Positions 38,620 through 49,541 of a stretch of DNA of 64,000 nucleotides are shown here, piece by piece. The translations under genes were made by a program, and so were the position numbers. The stretch is from Euwallacea fornicatus. Its lineage: Eukaryota; Arthropoda; Insecta; Coleoptera; Curculionidae. The stretch lies in NCBI RefSeq assembly GCF_040115645.1, contig NC_089575.1, positions 1,426,001 through 1,490,000 on the forward strand, in the 5' to 3' direction. The first letter of the stretch is position 1, and the number at the start of each line of letters is the position of its first letter. The notes under the pieces were generated by a model. The model searched no databases. It was not told the origin of the DNA and worked only from the letters and a program-made list of their open reading frames with translations.

Positions 38620-39140
38620 TTTATTAAACTGATGCTCATTTCAACAAAATCAAGCCTGAAGCAATCACAACCTCTACAAAAATGCCCATAGAATCTTTTA
38701 AAGAATTCTTAACTACCAAGATAGTTATGTCGTCGCATAAATTTCTCAAAATGTTCCATATTAAGGAAATCAGTTATGTAGAATAAATAAAAGAATAGGA
38801 CTTAGGATAGAACTCTGAGGGATCGCTCTGTCGCCAAAAAACACGACCGACCGCAGACCCTTCCTCTCAACTGTCCAGTAACAAAGATATGAAATAGCTA
38901 AAGGTATATTTTAGAAATTCTAACACTAATAGGCTTTATAAGTCCTGACATAAGTAATATTGAGTAGAGTCTCTACTGTGAAATTCCTCAATTAGAGGCC
39001 CTGTCACGCACAAAATTTGTTCGTCGTGCTTCTGTTGTTTTTAAAACCATATTGAGGTGGAGTAAATGAATTATTGTTCTTGAAGTAGTCAATAATTATT
39101 TTTGAAAACGTGGAAATGAAAATGTCTGTTAAATAAGATT
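38620..39140 (-). pseudogene. Non-LTR retrotransposon (LINE) reverse-transcriptase remnant
   Basis: Read on the minus strand, decayed pieces follow the order of a Jockey/CR1-like reverse transcriptase. Around 39110-39015 lies KIIIDYFKNNNSFTPPQYGF followed by NRSTTN, the fingers motif usually seen as SPSQFGFRKNRSTTN. Around 38860-38770 lies AIPQSSILSPILLFIYS (family form GVPQGSILGPLLFLIYIND), and around 38745-38720 CDDITIL replaces the catalytic FADDT block. Stops and shifts interrupt the frame, so it is dead. No 5' or 3' ends were found; coordinates are approximate. Confidence 0.72.
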
Positions 39141-39540
39141 TCAACAAAAATGTGATATGTTGTATGCTAATCAAGAAATGTAAATATGAAAATATGAAAT
39201 GAAAAGTATCTGGAACAGTTACTCACAATTCTTGCACATATTCGGCTAGAGGTTACCCCGTGGGTATCGTTTTTCATCACCGATAGGATTTTAAATCACA
39301 CGCTGCAAATAACATTCAGCTGGGAATCCAGTAATAAGAATGATGGTATTTAAATCATTATAAAGTATAACAACTTCATGTTACCTACCACTGAATCGCA
39401 ATTAAACGCCTTTTAATATATTATCAAAATTTTTCTGTCCGTATTTGATACTCTTCCTTGTAGTAGAAGAAAAATCTTTTCTTCACGAATTGATTAAAAA
39501 AACACACTACCATATTACCATATAAAAATTATCATAATAA

Positions 39541-39546
39541 TTTATT
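39541..39546 (-). terminator. Polyadenylation signal AATAAA of Sec61-beta
   Basis: AATAAA on the minus strand about 150 bases past the Sec61-beta stop codon, the nearest canonical hexamer downstream. Confidence 0.5.
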
Positions 39547-39697
39547 GAAATATAGAAACACTGTATTTATCCAGTCTTAACTACTAGAATATGAAACATA
39601 TAATAATGTCTTATTAAGAGAGTGAACAAAAATGCAACAACAGAAATCATCAAAACATATTAAACTATATTCTTGGAATGACTTCAAAGTTTTGTTC

Positions 39698-40245
39698 TTA
39701 AGCTCTTGTGTATTTCCCCCAGATATGAAGCAGAAACACTGAGGCAATAAATGTCAGTGACATTACTAATACTGGAACTGGGCCTCTGCAAATAAAAACT
39801 GCAGTTTAATACTATTTTCCCACACACTTAACAAACTACATACACTTTAATGCCAGGAGAGTCATCAGTGTAGAACCTCCACATTCCCCCAGTGCCAGCA
39901 CCTGTATTCCTGCGAGCAGTGGTGGTGGTGGTGGTTGTAGTCTTTCTCTGTCTCACAGTGCTCCCTGTAGAGGCTCTTGGTGCTCCCCCTTTGGTGGGGG
40001 ATCTACCACCTGCACCCACACTTGTTGCACTTGCAGGGGCTGGCTAGATGAGAAAATTGTTAAGTATTAATCACAGAAAAATTTTCTTATATACAAAATT
40101 TGAAAACGAGAAAAGTTCTACAATATGTGAGATTTTTGCCTAAAAATTAAAGCAATCTGTTGGTTGAAACAGGCTCAAGTGCCATATTGATAATTTTGCG
40201 GTATAAGATCAATTAAAATATAAAGAATTAAATATTTCTTACCAT
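39698..40245 (-). CDS. Sec61beta: Protein transport protein Sec61 subunit beta
   Basis: Small tail-anchored subunit of the ER Sec61 translocon, which passes nascent secretory proteins through the membrane. Exons: 40245-40243 (the ATG only), 40043-39844 and 39785-39698, giving 96 residues, the length of the human protein. The N-terminus begins MPAPASATSVGAGGRSPTKG. A run of eight Thr follows VRQRK, then the conserved GTGGMWRFYTDDSPGIKVGP. The C-terminal membrane anchor is VLVMSLTFIASVFLLHIW, then GKYTRA. Exon 1 supplies only the initiator codon (ATG|GTAAG). A perfect 14-base palindrome containing TGTCAAA lies about 126 bp upstream of the ATG. Confidence 0.96.
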
Positions 40246-42017
40246 AATTAAGGTATTTAATAACTAAAATTCACACTATTAACACAAAATTCTTTCTAAC
40301 AACGCACCAAAAATTCGGTAAAGTTACAGGAACTAATAATGCAATTGGGCCCCGTTTTGTAGCAAATAACTGTCAAATTTGACACGTCACATAGCCACGC
40401 GTTCCACGGAGAAATTATTTCGACACAGTCATCACGATATTAACCAATCACGTTGAATATTGGACTGAGCACTCCGCTTACTCGCTTCAACCGCTAAAAT
40501 TTAGATTTAAAGCGTTGATGTTTGAAAATGCTTTCAAAATGGCTGCTGGGAGTAAAATGTATTTCAAAGAAAATTGCTTTTTATCATACTAGATACGTTA
40601 ATAACGGATAATGCCAGAATTCGACGTTCAATATACTAACGCTGTATCGTACATGCATTGCGTAGCCAAAATCGTTGAAATCGGAGCTCCTCAATTTTCA
40701 TTTAATTTTTTTGCGCAAAATTGTCTTGTACCCTAATGATTCTCGAAGACATTCAAAGGAGAATTATAAAACTTACCATACTCTGTTAATTTTTGTACAT
40801 TAAGAATCATGTAGAAACGTTTCCTGTTCATTACTTTTTAAATGAATATGAAATAATCGAAGTACTGATGTATGGCAACAAGTATACTGCATTTTCCACT
40901 GAAATAAAACAAAAATACACGGCAAAGTCAGAAATACGCGTCCGCAATTTGTATATGCCTCTGAAACACCTTCCTTACGCAAATTTCTGATTCACGCCGG
41001 AGCCGGTGTTACGCTGGTAAGATCCGAATTGCAAAATTTGTCCATCCCCATATTTTGATGGGTACAAGAAGCGGGAACCTCCATCTCATCGAAATACTTG
41101 TATTGGCTATTTTCTAAATCAGTGAGACTTAATTTCTTGTTACTGCTCTTGATTAGAACAAAGTTATTTTACGAGTGCGAATTTAATCAATTAATGAAAC
41201 ATGTTGAAGAGGTAACTTAAACTCTTTGGGCACAAATAAAATATGAAGAACCATTCTGGATAGACATACAGTAAAAGAAATTTAATTTTGCGTATTTTAA
41301 ACAACTAACATAACACGTACATGGGAAGTGTATTTATGGTATTTAAAAGCCCGCAAACTGAAAATATGGCAGCAACGAAATTTAAAATTGACAGAACCAG
41401 CGGCCATTTTATTCAGTTATTTTCGCAAATTTATAATTCACGTTCGTGAGTTTTGAAAATTCAGTATACAAAATATGATGTTGCCGTCTTTAACTTCGCG
41501 GCTTATTAAATGATTACCTACTAGGATAATTATTATTAATTTGTTTACTTCAATCGAACTACTTTAATTTTACTCATATAATTAATATATAAATACTGTT
41601 TGAAGTGCAAAATCTCCTTACAGAAGAAGCGTACGTTTGTAACTTTGAATTGTAAGTTATTAACTAGAACTGATTCTTCTGAATTCCAAAAATTTGATAA
41701 AATATTTCTCTTTATCATCAACGACCTTTCCATACATAACCAAGGAAATCCCTAAACTGTCAAAACAATTTTCTTACAAATCAATAAACATTAAGCGAAA
41801 TTTGCATTTTTCCAGTAAAAAAATAGAAATAAAACTTGGGCGGTTACACAAACATTTTCCAGGGTGATAAACCCACAAAACCTGTTTAGTTCTGTCTTGA
41901 GTGGCAATGTAGAACACCTGTGCATATTTATGTAGTTTAGTTCATCATAGCTTAATCAAAACATTCGAAATTAACTGATAAGATCCCCTGATAAAAGCAT
42001 ATCAGGTATTTTTCCCA
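40246..42017. promoter_or_regulatory. Divergent region between Sec61-beta and the GFRP-like pair
   Basis: Holds the Sec61-beta promoter (palindrome TGTCAAATTTGACA at 40371-40384) and the upstream region of the first GFRP-like gene. TGTCAAAA recurs near 41759 and TTGACAGA near 41390. Just before the rightward gene are repeated GATA-type sites (41979-42006). Short open frames near 40800-40990 show no motif. Confidence 0.45.
41979..42006 (+). promoter_or_regulatory. Cluster of GATA sites at the GFRP-like start
   Basis: TGATAAGA, TGATAAAAG and TATCAG lie within about 28 bases, 12-40 bp before the first GFRP-like ATG. GATA factors commonly drive insect gut and fat-body genes. The middle copy could also serve as a weak TATA-like element. 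Function is inferred from sequence alone. Confidence 0.35.
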
Positions 42018-42414
42018 ATGCCCTACATTTTAGTTCGCGGCAACTTAGCTGCTTATGGACAGAGGTATCCTTGGAGAGTACTGGTTTCAGGGCTCAAAGC
42101 TGCTGATATTGAGCAGTTAAATCGGTTTGCTTCAGGAGGCTACTGTGACGATTCCACTATTGTTTATATGCAGCATCCCTGTGTCATTTTAACAGCCTTG
42201 GAAGTGCTAGGTAAAGAAAAGGTTAAAACATATCCTTAGCCAAAACATAATGATTTTAGGTTACACAGTTGTTGCATCGTCAAGTACAAGCGTGAAACAA
42301 GATTATAATGAATATATGTGGACTATGAGAAGAGAATTTGCAGAACCAGACCCTGCAACTGTGTCACCAATAAAAGACACTGAAAAAGCTCTATTAGAGA
42401 AAGGAGAAGTTTGA
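42018..42414 (+). CDS. GTP cyclohydrolase I feedback regulatory protein (GFRP)-like, copy A
   Basis: Two exons, 42018-42210 and 42260-42414, join in phase for 115 residues. It begins MPYILVRGN, like the MPYLLIS start of vertebrate GFRP. The most family-like segment straddles the intron: HPCVILTALEVLG then YTVVASSSTS and WTMRRE, comparable to the GFRP pattern in which a hydrophobic helix leads to G-F/Y-R-V, T-G and a terminal Trp. GFRP pentamers bind GTP cyclohydrolase I and tune tetrahydrobiopterin synthesis by phenylalanine and BH4. Here the loop before the Trp is longer and a charged tail of about 25 residues (ending LLEKGEV) is added. The next gene, 92 bases on, is a paralogue. The family call rests on remembered patterns, so it is tentative. 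Confidence 0.55.
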
Positions 42415-42506
42415 GTAAAGTTCAATAAGATTGAGAGAAAGAAGTGTCAAATTACCACAACTCACCTTATTGCCTCAGCTTTGAAATCTATTTTTGTACT
42501 TTAATC

Positions 42507-42788
42507 ATGGAAATACCTGCTAGTTTGCTAATGTCCTCAGGAACTTACGCATATGTAGCTGTAAAGGCTTCAATTCACGCTTCTGATAGTGCAGTATTTG
42601 GCCTGAATAATGATGAAATCAAAGCACTGGTCAAGAGATTTTCTGACTACCGAAAAGAGATTATTAATGGAGTTCTGTTGAAAGCTTGTCCATTAGATGT
42701 AGTTAATGCTCTTGGGCAATTGGGATATAGAGTGGTTGCGACCACTGGGGAAGCTGAGGTTATTTGGACCATGCAGCGCGATATTTAA
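42507..42788 (+). CDS. GFRP-like protein, copy B
   Basis: Single-exon frame of 93 residues from the ATG at 42507; the same frame is open further upstream to 42444, so a longer N-terminus is possible. The C-terminal half (PLDVVNALGQLGYRVVATTG then EVIWTMQRDI) fits the GFRP pattern better than copy A: the G-Y-R-V and T-T-G residues and the final Trp are all present, and the total length is close to the 84 residues of human GFRP. It shares the W-T-M-x-R ending with copy A, supporting tandem duplication. No AATAAA lies between the two copies, and the first clear one is at 43014, so a shared transcript is possible. Without a profile search the family assignment is tentative. Confidence 0.58.
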   Translation: MEIPASLLMSSGTYAYVAVKASIHASDSAVFGLNNDEIKALVKRFSDYRKEIINGVLLKACPLDVVNALGQLGYRVVATTGEAEVIWTMQRDI

Positions 42789-43013
42789 AGGACTTTAATT
42801 TACTTTCAGCCGAATTAATCTTAAAACAATTTATGTAGTTTTATATATACACTTTATTTTCTGAGTTTATTAGTGTGAATTGTATTAAATTTGTATTTAT
42901 TTCAAATAGGGATTAAAACCATTGCAGTAATTTATTACAATTATTGGGACTCACCACAGACAATTATTTAGGAGTGTTGTTTTTCTAAGTGTACTTACCA
43001 AAATTCTAAGTGC

Positions 43014-43019
43014 AATAAA
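43014..43019 (+). terminator. Polyadenylation signal AATAAA after the GFRP-like pair
   Basis: First canonical hexamer after copy B, about 225 bases past its stop and only 33 bases before the ANKRD39 ATG. Confidence 0.5.
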
Positions 43020-43051
43020 AGACTTAAATCACACACAGTTATCTTCTCACA

Positions 43052-45106
43052 ATGGAACATCCTTGTAACACACAAGAACATGGGTACAAATGCACAGGTC
43101 ACACAGCTGTTCAATCTCTAGACGAAATGGAATTCGAGCGAGGTATATGGAGCGCTGCCCAGTGTGGAGAGTCTGAGAAAGTCCATAAAGTAGTGGAAAG
43201 TGGAAAGTGCGCAGTTGATCAGCGGGATTCTGCAGGTAAAGACATGTTCCAATCAAATGAGCAAGCAAAAACAAAAAGAATTACGTGCATATTGTATTTT
43301 GACGTTGCTGCTCATGTTCGCTCATTTAGTCTGGATCAGACACAACAGTTTTATTTTTTAATTAAACTTCAGGATACACGGCGTTGCATTATGCAGCCAG
43401 AAATGGCCACTTGGACATTTGCCGCTATTTAGTTAAAAACGGAGCGGCTGTGAATAGTGTTACCAGAGCGGGGCGGGCTACTGCTCTTCATAGAGCTGCT
43501 TCTGCAGGTAATGCTCATATATTTATCCTATAATGTATATAAACAAACACATATATTGTATACATATGTATATACAGGGTGTCCCAGAACTAAGTGCCAT
43601 AATTTTACCAAGTAACAAAATTTATCAAAACCAACACCTTTTATCAAATAAGTTTTTTTTAACTCATTTTTTCGTCCAACATTTTTACACAACGAGGCTT
43701 GTATTGTTTGCAATTGTTACATATAGTTTCTCTCATTGTGATAAGTTCAAGACTATTAAGAAATTTTGATATATCCATACATATATCAAACAACTAGAAA
43801 CTGTTCAGTGCAACAATACAACACATCCGAGTATAAAAACTCATGCCCGCAAATGTCTCCTCCACAGCGCTATAGCCTTACGATGTTTTAAAACAGTTAT
43901 GTACAAAATAACATTACAGAAATTGTTGAAAATGTCATCCTCGAACTTGAAAGCACCGGTTTAGTACTTATTGCTAAATGTTTATTTTAGTCAAGACTGA
44001 TAACAGAAATTATTGATCATTAGTTTAACACGTTCACTTGTTGACTTTGAAAATTTTAAAAAGTTCGCAGAGTAATCGGCCTTTACAGAGAACTATCCGA
44101 GTCAAGAACTTGCAGATATGCATCTGACGTATGGAGTTACAGACTGCAACGCTACCCCGCAAAGCAACATCTTGGGGACAAAAAGTTTATTGCAATTTAT
44201 CGACGACTTACCGAGACTGAGAACCAAGGGAAGTTCCTCGCCGAGTTGCAGACGAACCTTTGAATAGCACTTGTCGACTTGCACAGGATACGGAGGCAAT
44301 TCACGTTTCCATTTGGTAGATATTACCCGAATAACAACTTTATTCATACCCTTTAGAAAAACTCCAAGAGTTGACTCCAGCCGATTTTTGGATCGTAAGT
44401 TCAGACAACATTGAATCAGTAAAGGTAGTCCAGTTCCGTGGTCTCTTAAGTCATTCGATTTAACACCTTTAGATGTATTTCTGTGGGGACAAGTAAACTC
44501 TCTGATTTATAAAAAGCAAGAGGAAACAGCAAAACTTGATTGCACGAATCGCTGCGGCATTTGAAGTCCTTCAAAATGATTATCAAATTTTTTTGCCAAG
44601 TCGGCAGAAACCATTTACGTCGCTTAAACAGGTGCACTGAAGTTCAAGGACGACGCTTTAACAATTACTGTAGCGTTATTTTCTGCAAATAATTTGAAAT
44701 GAAACACACTAAAATTCATTAAAAACATTTTTGCACAACTGTTTAAAGCATCATAAGGCCGTAACACCTTAGGGAGATATTTACGGACACGGGTTCATTT
44801 ACTCAGAAGTCTTCTATTGTTGCACTGAACAATCCCTAACAGTTTGATCCCATAGTTCTGAAACATCCTGTATGTACATATTATAAATCTATTTATTTAT
44901 TCTTATAAGGAAAAAGCTCTGTGGTAAGTTTCCTGCTATCTATGAAAGCCGATGGAACACTGCAAGATAGTGATGGAAAGACGGCTCTACATCGAGCATG
45001 CGAGGGAGGAAACAGAGATATTTACATGTTAATTGCGTCTCAATTTCCTCATTTAAAAAATGTAGCTGATAACAAAGGAAACAGACCAACAATTTTTCGT
45101 GAATAA
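43052..45106 (+). CDS. ANKRD39: Ankyrin repeat domain-containing protein 39
   Basis: Small ankyrin protein of unclear function conserved across animals. Exons 43052-43235, 43373-43507 and 44910-45106 join in phase for 171 residues (human about 183). The family-specific lead-in LDEMEFERGIWSAAQCGE is present, followed by ankyrin repeats at DSAGYTALHYAARNGHLDIC, GRATALHRAASAGKSSVVSF and DGKTALHRACEGGNRDIYML. The N-terminus has a Cys/His-bearing segment (CNTQEHGYKCTGH), as in relatives. Both introns are phase 1 within the repeats. Intron 2 (43508-44909) has been enlarged by a decayed transposon but its splice sites are intact. The start is the first ATG, close behind the polyadenylation signal of the preceding genes. 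Confidence 0.92.
43574..44876 (+). mobile_element. Decayed DDE transposon in ANKRD39 intron 2
   Basis: Ends read TACAGGGTGTCCCAGAACTA on the left and, inverted, TAGTTCTGAAACATCCTGTA on the right, giving an element of about 1.3 kb. The plus strand near 44430-44560 encodes a fragment with SFDLTPLDVFLWGQVNSLIY, matching the catalytic region (S-P-D-L-x-P-L-D-F-F-L-W-G) of insect mariner-related transposases. Upstream coding pieces are broken by stops. The copy is inactive. Confidence 0.72.
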
Positions 45107-45835
45107 CTTGGTTTTGCTTTATTAATTTGTGAGATTAAATTTCGATGTCAAATATATTCTGAGTATCTTATCAAAAAAGCTCAATTATTGACAATTTTTA
45201 CCTGTTTTATTTTCTCCACTAATATGAAGTTGCAAATACTTTTCGTTTTCATGTTAATTCATGTTATTGGAAATATGTAGGGAATCCTAAAAAAATTGTG
45301 GGATTTCTAAGTTATGTTTTTTTCAATTAGACAGTATGGTCCTATACTTCTCTCTCTCGTAACAAATAAGTAACATGCAATTATTAGTTATTGGAGAATC
45401 ACTAACAAAAACTCGTATTAACTGTTTTAATTTTTTCATCGTTTATTTCTATTCTACGTAAGTTAATTAAAAAATTGTGCCATATTCTAAAAATTAGAAA
45501 AATTGTACTCTTCATTAATTTTTATAAACATAAAATAGTCTCTAAATTGGTCAAGTTTATAAATGCATTATAACCATTTGCTTTATTTGACCCAATAGCC
45601 CCAAATAGACAATTCTAATTTAGCTTTCACTTAAAATAAATTAAACTATTAAATAATATCTAAATTAATTGTGATAGTAACTAAGAAAATGACTAGTAGA
45701 GTTCGCTGATTTAATTTTCAGCAACATCACCACTTACAAAATTAATTAAATCATACTTACCTTGAAACTGCTAAGAAAATGACTTGAAAACTCTAAACAT
45801 AAATGAGATCACCAAATACTTTCACAAAAACCCTC
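45107..45835. other. Convergent AT-rich spacer
   Basis: Lies between the 3' ends of ANKRD39 (+) and the ASB gene (-). No gene, RNA or repeat recognised; must contain both 3' UTRs. Confidence 0.6.
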
Positions 45836-48294
45836 CTACTCAAGAATCTCTAAAGACAAATATTTGTGCAACATCGTCGGTAAAGGCAGTGTTTTGATTT
45901 TAGTTAAAAGCCTGTCAGACCCTATGCTTTTCCTCACAACTATGCGACAAAAGTCCTTTAGGCTCAGTGGATTGGTCTTCGTTTGCATGATGAAGTCGTA
46001 TGTTTCATCCCCAGGGCCTTTCCTTAGTTTCTTTGGATCGTGAGACATGTTTTTTAACTTAAACCCACAAGATCAACAATAATACATTCAAGTAATCCAA
46101 TAATCTTTACCTCAAATCCAGCGAAAATTGTGGCTTTACATAACTCCAAAGTTCCATAACGTTGAGAGACGCTTAATACATCCCAACACACTCTTTCGTC
46201 TCTGATATTGACATCCGCGCCATGCCTGATTAGCGACATGGCTGCGTAATGATTTTCTATATCACAGAAAAATTTTAAACAATTTTTTTTTTTTTTAATC
46301 CTCTTACCTAAGACTATAGAATGCAACAAAACTGTGCCCTGGTAACTTGTAGCATTCATATTGGCGCCACTATTCACAAGAATGTCAATTAACCGATTAA
46401 CTGTGGCTTCAGATCGCACGTCTTGGCTACAAACATGCAATGCTGTTTTGCCATCTATGGGACTTTGAATGTTCACATCTGCGCCTTCGTAAATCAAATA
46501 TCTGAAATTATATTCCTTACACCAGGCATTGAAACCAAGAAAACCCTTACTGAAGTATTAACAGGTTCTTTCTTGAGCAAGCAATCATAATTGGAGTAAA
46601 CCCATTGGAATCCCTGGTATTGATCATAGCACCTCCATTTACTAAAGCCATCACTACGTCGAGATTATTCTGCGTAACTGCTTTGTGTAGTAAATAGTGA
46701 GAAGGGATAATTCTTGCCCCATGTCGAAGTAATAATTTCACCTTAACATAACACAATGAGAGGTTTATTAAATATTTCCTAAACTAAAATATACCACAAG
46801 GGAGTTTCCATTATACACAGCCAAATCTAGAGGTAGCACTTCTCCAGGCTCCTCATTATTAACCAAAGAACCGGCCTCACACAGTATCTTTACAGCCTCC
46901 TCATCACCCTGTCGTACTGCCCAATTCAACGCTGTTCGGTCATCCGAATCAAGAGTATTTACATTACAACCTATTTCACCAAAAATTAATATATCTGAAA
47001 CGACTATATCGTTACGATTACTTACCTGATTCAATCAGTAATTTTAGCATGGAATGATGGCCCAATTTTGCAGCTATATGTAAAGGAGTTTGTCTGTGGC
47101 GGCCTAAATCATTCCAACTTCGCAAGTCACAAACACATTTATGGGAAAATTTAAATTACTAACCTGCACACACATTCAAATTAACACTTTTTCTAATCAA
47201 AAACTGAACCATATGGAGATCACCCCTTGTAGCAGCTTTGTGCAGACAATTATAACCATTTACATCATTTTGGTTCACACTTAAATCTCTTCCAAAGTTT
47301 TCTATTAAATATTCCATCATATCCACAGAACCTAAATAAGATTTTATTATAGAATTTTATATTTATTATATTGTGAAAGATTTAGACCTGAATTGACAGC
47401 ATAATGTAGCACACTTTGGCCATGCTTGTCTAGCCGACTTAAGTCCCTTTCAGGGGAATCTAAAAGCACTGCTGTGCGGTTTAAAATACTTGCATACCAC
47501 CTGTAAAGATCTACAGTACTGTCTTCAGTTGTAGGACCTATTTGGTAAGCAAAAACTTCATTTTTAAGAGTATATTTTAGCATTAAAAGTACTGAACTGA
47601 CCTGTATTAAAATTATCAGCATCATTAACTTCAAGATCCCATTCCAACCCTTCCATTCCCTCAGGAGTGGGACCGTCACCAAACTCATTTTCTTCTTCAC
47701 GCGTTACAACAAAATATCTATAATTTTTAAAAACTTGAAAGTCTGAAATACTAAATTCACATTACAAACTTACCCTATGTTGTACCTTTTTGGGATGTTA
47801 CCATCTAAATGCAAATATTGTGGTTTATTTCTATTTTCTAAGGAATTAATAGGAATATTTTTGTTGTTGTGAAAGTCTATGAGTAATTTTAAAAGAGGTA
47901 AATTTCCAGTTTGAGCCGCGGCACCTATTAGTGTCATTCCATTCCTGCATATTTTGTTGATATGAATGTCTGTAACAGATATATCAGTATTAGTTAGCAG
48001 ATGGTTGAAAAGTATCTTTATGGATAGCCACTATTGTTTAAGTATGAGTCTCAACGGTGCGGGTTTAGTTAGTTTAACGAGTTTAGTTTAATTTTAAAAA
48101 AAATACACAATGAAAAAAGGGTATATTAATACAAATGCGTTTAGCTGCTCAGGATCAGCAGGGACATGTTTCATTAACTTACCACTGTTTAAAGTCAGGG
48201 TGATAATATTTTGGTCAGTGTCAAAAATAGCCTTCATTAGGCGTTCATTAGGACCCTCCATTGTCCTCACAGGCCTTTCAACACCTCCATTCAA
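45836..48294 (-). CDS. Ankyrin repeat and SOCS box (ASB) protein
   Basis: Probable substrate receptor of a Cullin-5/Elongin B-C ubiquitin ligase. Eleven exons join in phase: 48294-48183, 47969-47774, 47717-47602, 47537-47388, 47331-47164, 47103-47026, 46970-46795, 46741-46551, 46501-46308, 46256-46111 and 46057-45836, giving 582 residues. An early repeat (NGMTLIGAAAQTGNLPLLKL) is followed by a linker of about 100 residues (acidic in part, REEENEFGD), then about eight ankyrin repeats, for example NGYNCLHKAATRGDLHMVQF and RQTPLHIAAKLGHHSMLKLL. The C-terminus is a SOCS box: the BC-box segment SLKDFCRIVVRKSIG and a Cul5-box-like LPLPTMLHKYL. The most upstream in-frame ATG is used; an alternative Met lies 11 residues in. 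Which ASB subtype it is was not determined. Confidence 0.88.
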
Positions 48295-49541
48295 TTAGAT
48301 GGAAGTCTCAAAAAGTGAATAGTGATCTACTTTGATGAATTATAGTTCGTTTTTCAGGCATATTTGTAACTATGAAATCCATATTTTAGTCTTTAAAATT
48401 GACTTGGCTTAACAAACTGTAACTGAATTGTTCCGAAATATGTATATTTTATGTTTAATTTGATTTTATCTACAATTTATTTTATTCTTATCCCTTTATT
48501 TACTATTTTATTTGACGTAGGAAATCAGATGATATTTGGACAGGTCTAACGTCAAAAAAGTTATCAAAAAGTGACAACCTATTTCAACGATACGAATTGC
48601 AGTGCATGGCAACACCACAAAACCATAAACAACGCAATTTCTCAGAATTTTAAATTTTGGAATTAAATTAAAACTATTATTTTTTTATTCTTATGCAAAC
48701 TTATAGTACTTAAGTGAAAATGGTATTCTAATTTTATCATTATTAATTTTCGACATTTTTCAAGTGTATTCTTAATTAGCAAATTTAACGCAGTAAAATG
48801 AAAATACCATGCGCCAGATTAAGTGACGTAGAATACGTTGGCCTTACTAACTTTCATTCATATAGGATACTCATCATCAAATTAAAAAGATAAATACATA
48901 TCTAAACAAAAGAAAAGCTTTCTATTAAGAAAATCCTAAATGTATGTTTTTCATATTAAGAGAAGAGATTTACGAGCTGAGCCTTATTCCGATAATTTTT
49001 TAGCTTTGCATTGTTTCTGAAAATAAAATAACTTACGAAAATTTTAAAAGCAACTTTATGTGTTTTATGAAAATATAACCCAGTTTGATGATAAAATCTG
49101 ATTAATGTGTGCAAGTAGGTAGAATGGCATTGGAATAAATAGGAAGAATTACTAATTGGCAACAATGCACATAGTTGCCAGCTCTATATTTACAACATAT
49201 TTCAATAACTAATTAATATCATCATAAATTTAAAAATTTGAACAGATCTGACTATCTGCTCATATTTAACAGTGTCTAACAAAGACAGCAAGTCTTCTCA
49301 AAAACAGCATACCGGAAAAGTGATTATATAATCAAAAAGTCTAAGTTACCTGTCAAATTAAAAAAAATGCGGCGATGCGCAGTCGCAGTACTTAGCAAAT
49401 CGTTAAATAAATGCCATTTTCTTCCAGACAGGTTTCTGGTTTTCAGCGGTTTATCTAGAAGAAAAAATAGACAACTTTACCTAATTTCACCTCCAAAAGT
49501 CAATTAATTGAGTAAGAAAGCGGTGTCGCAACCAGGCAAAT
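48295..49541. promoter_or_regulatory. Divergent promoter region of the ASB and TFIIS genes
   Basis: About 1.2 kb between two divergent starts. AACGTCAAAA lies at 48549-48558, some 255 bp upstream of the ASB ATG, and CTGTCAAATT near 49351, about 190 bp upstream of the TFIIS ATG. No TATA box is evident. Otherwise AT-rich. Confidence 0.45.

Larger units (their letters stand above)
37629..39697. other. Convergent intergenic region between Acsl and Sec61-beta
   Basis: Contains the Acsl 3' UTR, a LINE reverse-transcriptase remnant (38620-39140) and the Sec61-beta 3' UTR with its polyadenylation signal. Otherwise AT-rich with nothing recognised. Confidence 0.5.

Noticed and set aside
47950..47950. 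Acceptor TGCAG before GAATGGAATG in the ASB gene
   Set aside because: It gives an immediate in-frame stop; the acceptor TTACAG before ACATTCAT at 47969 restores the frame.
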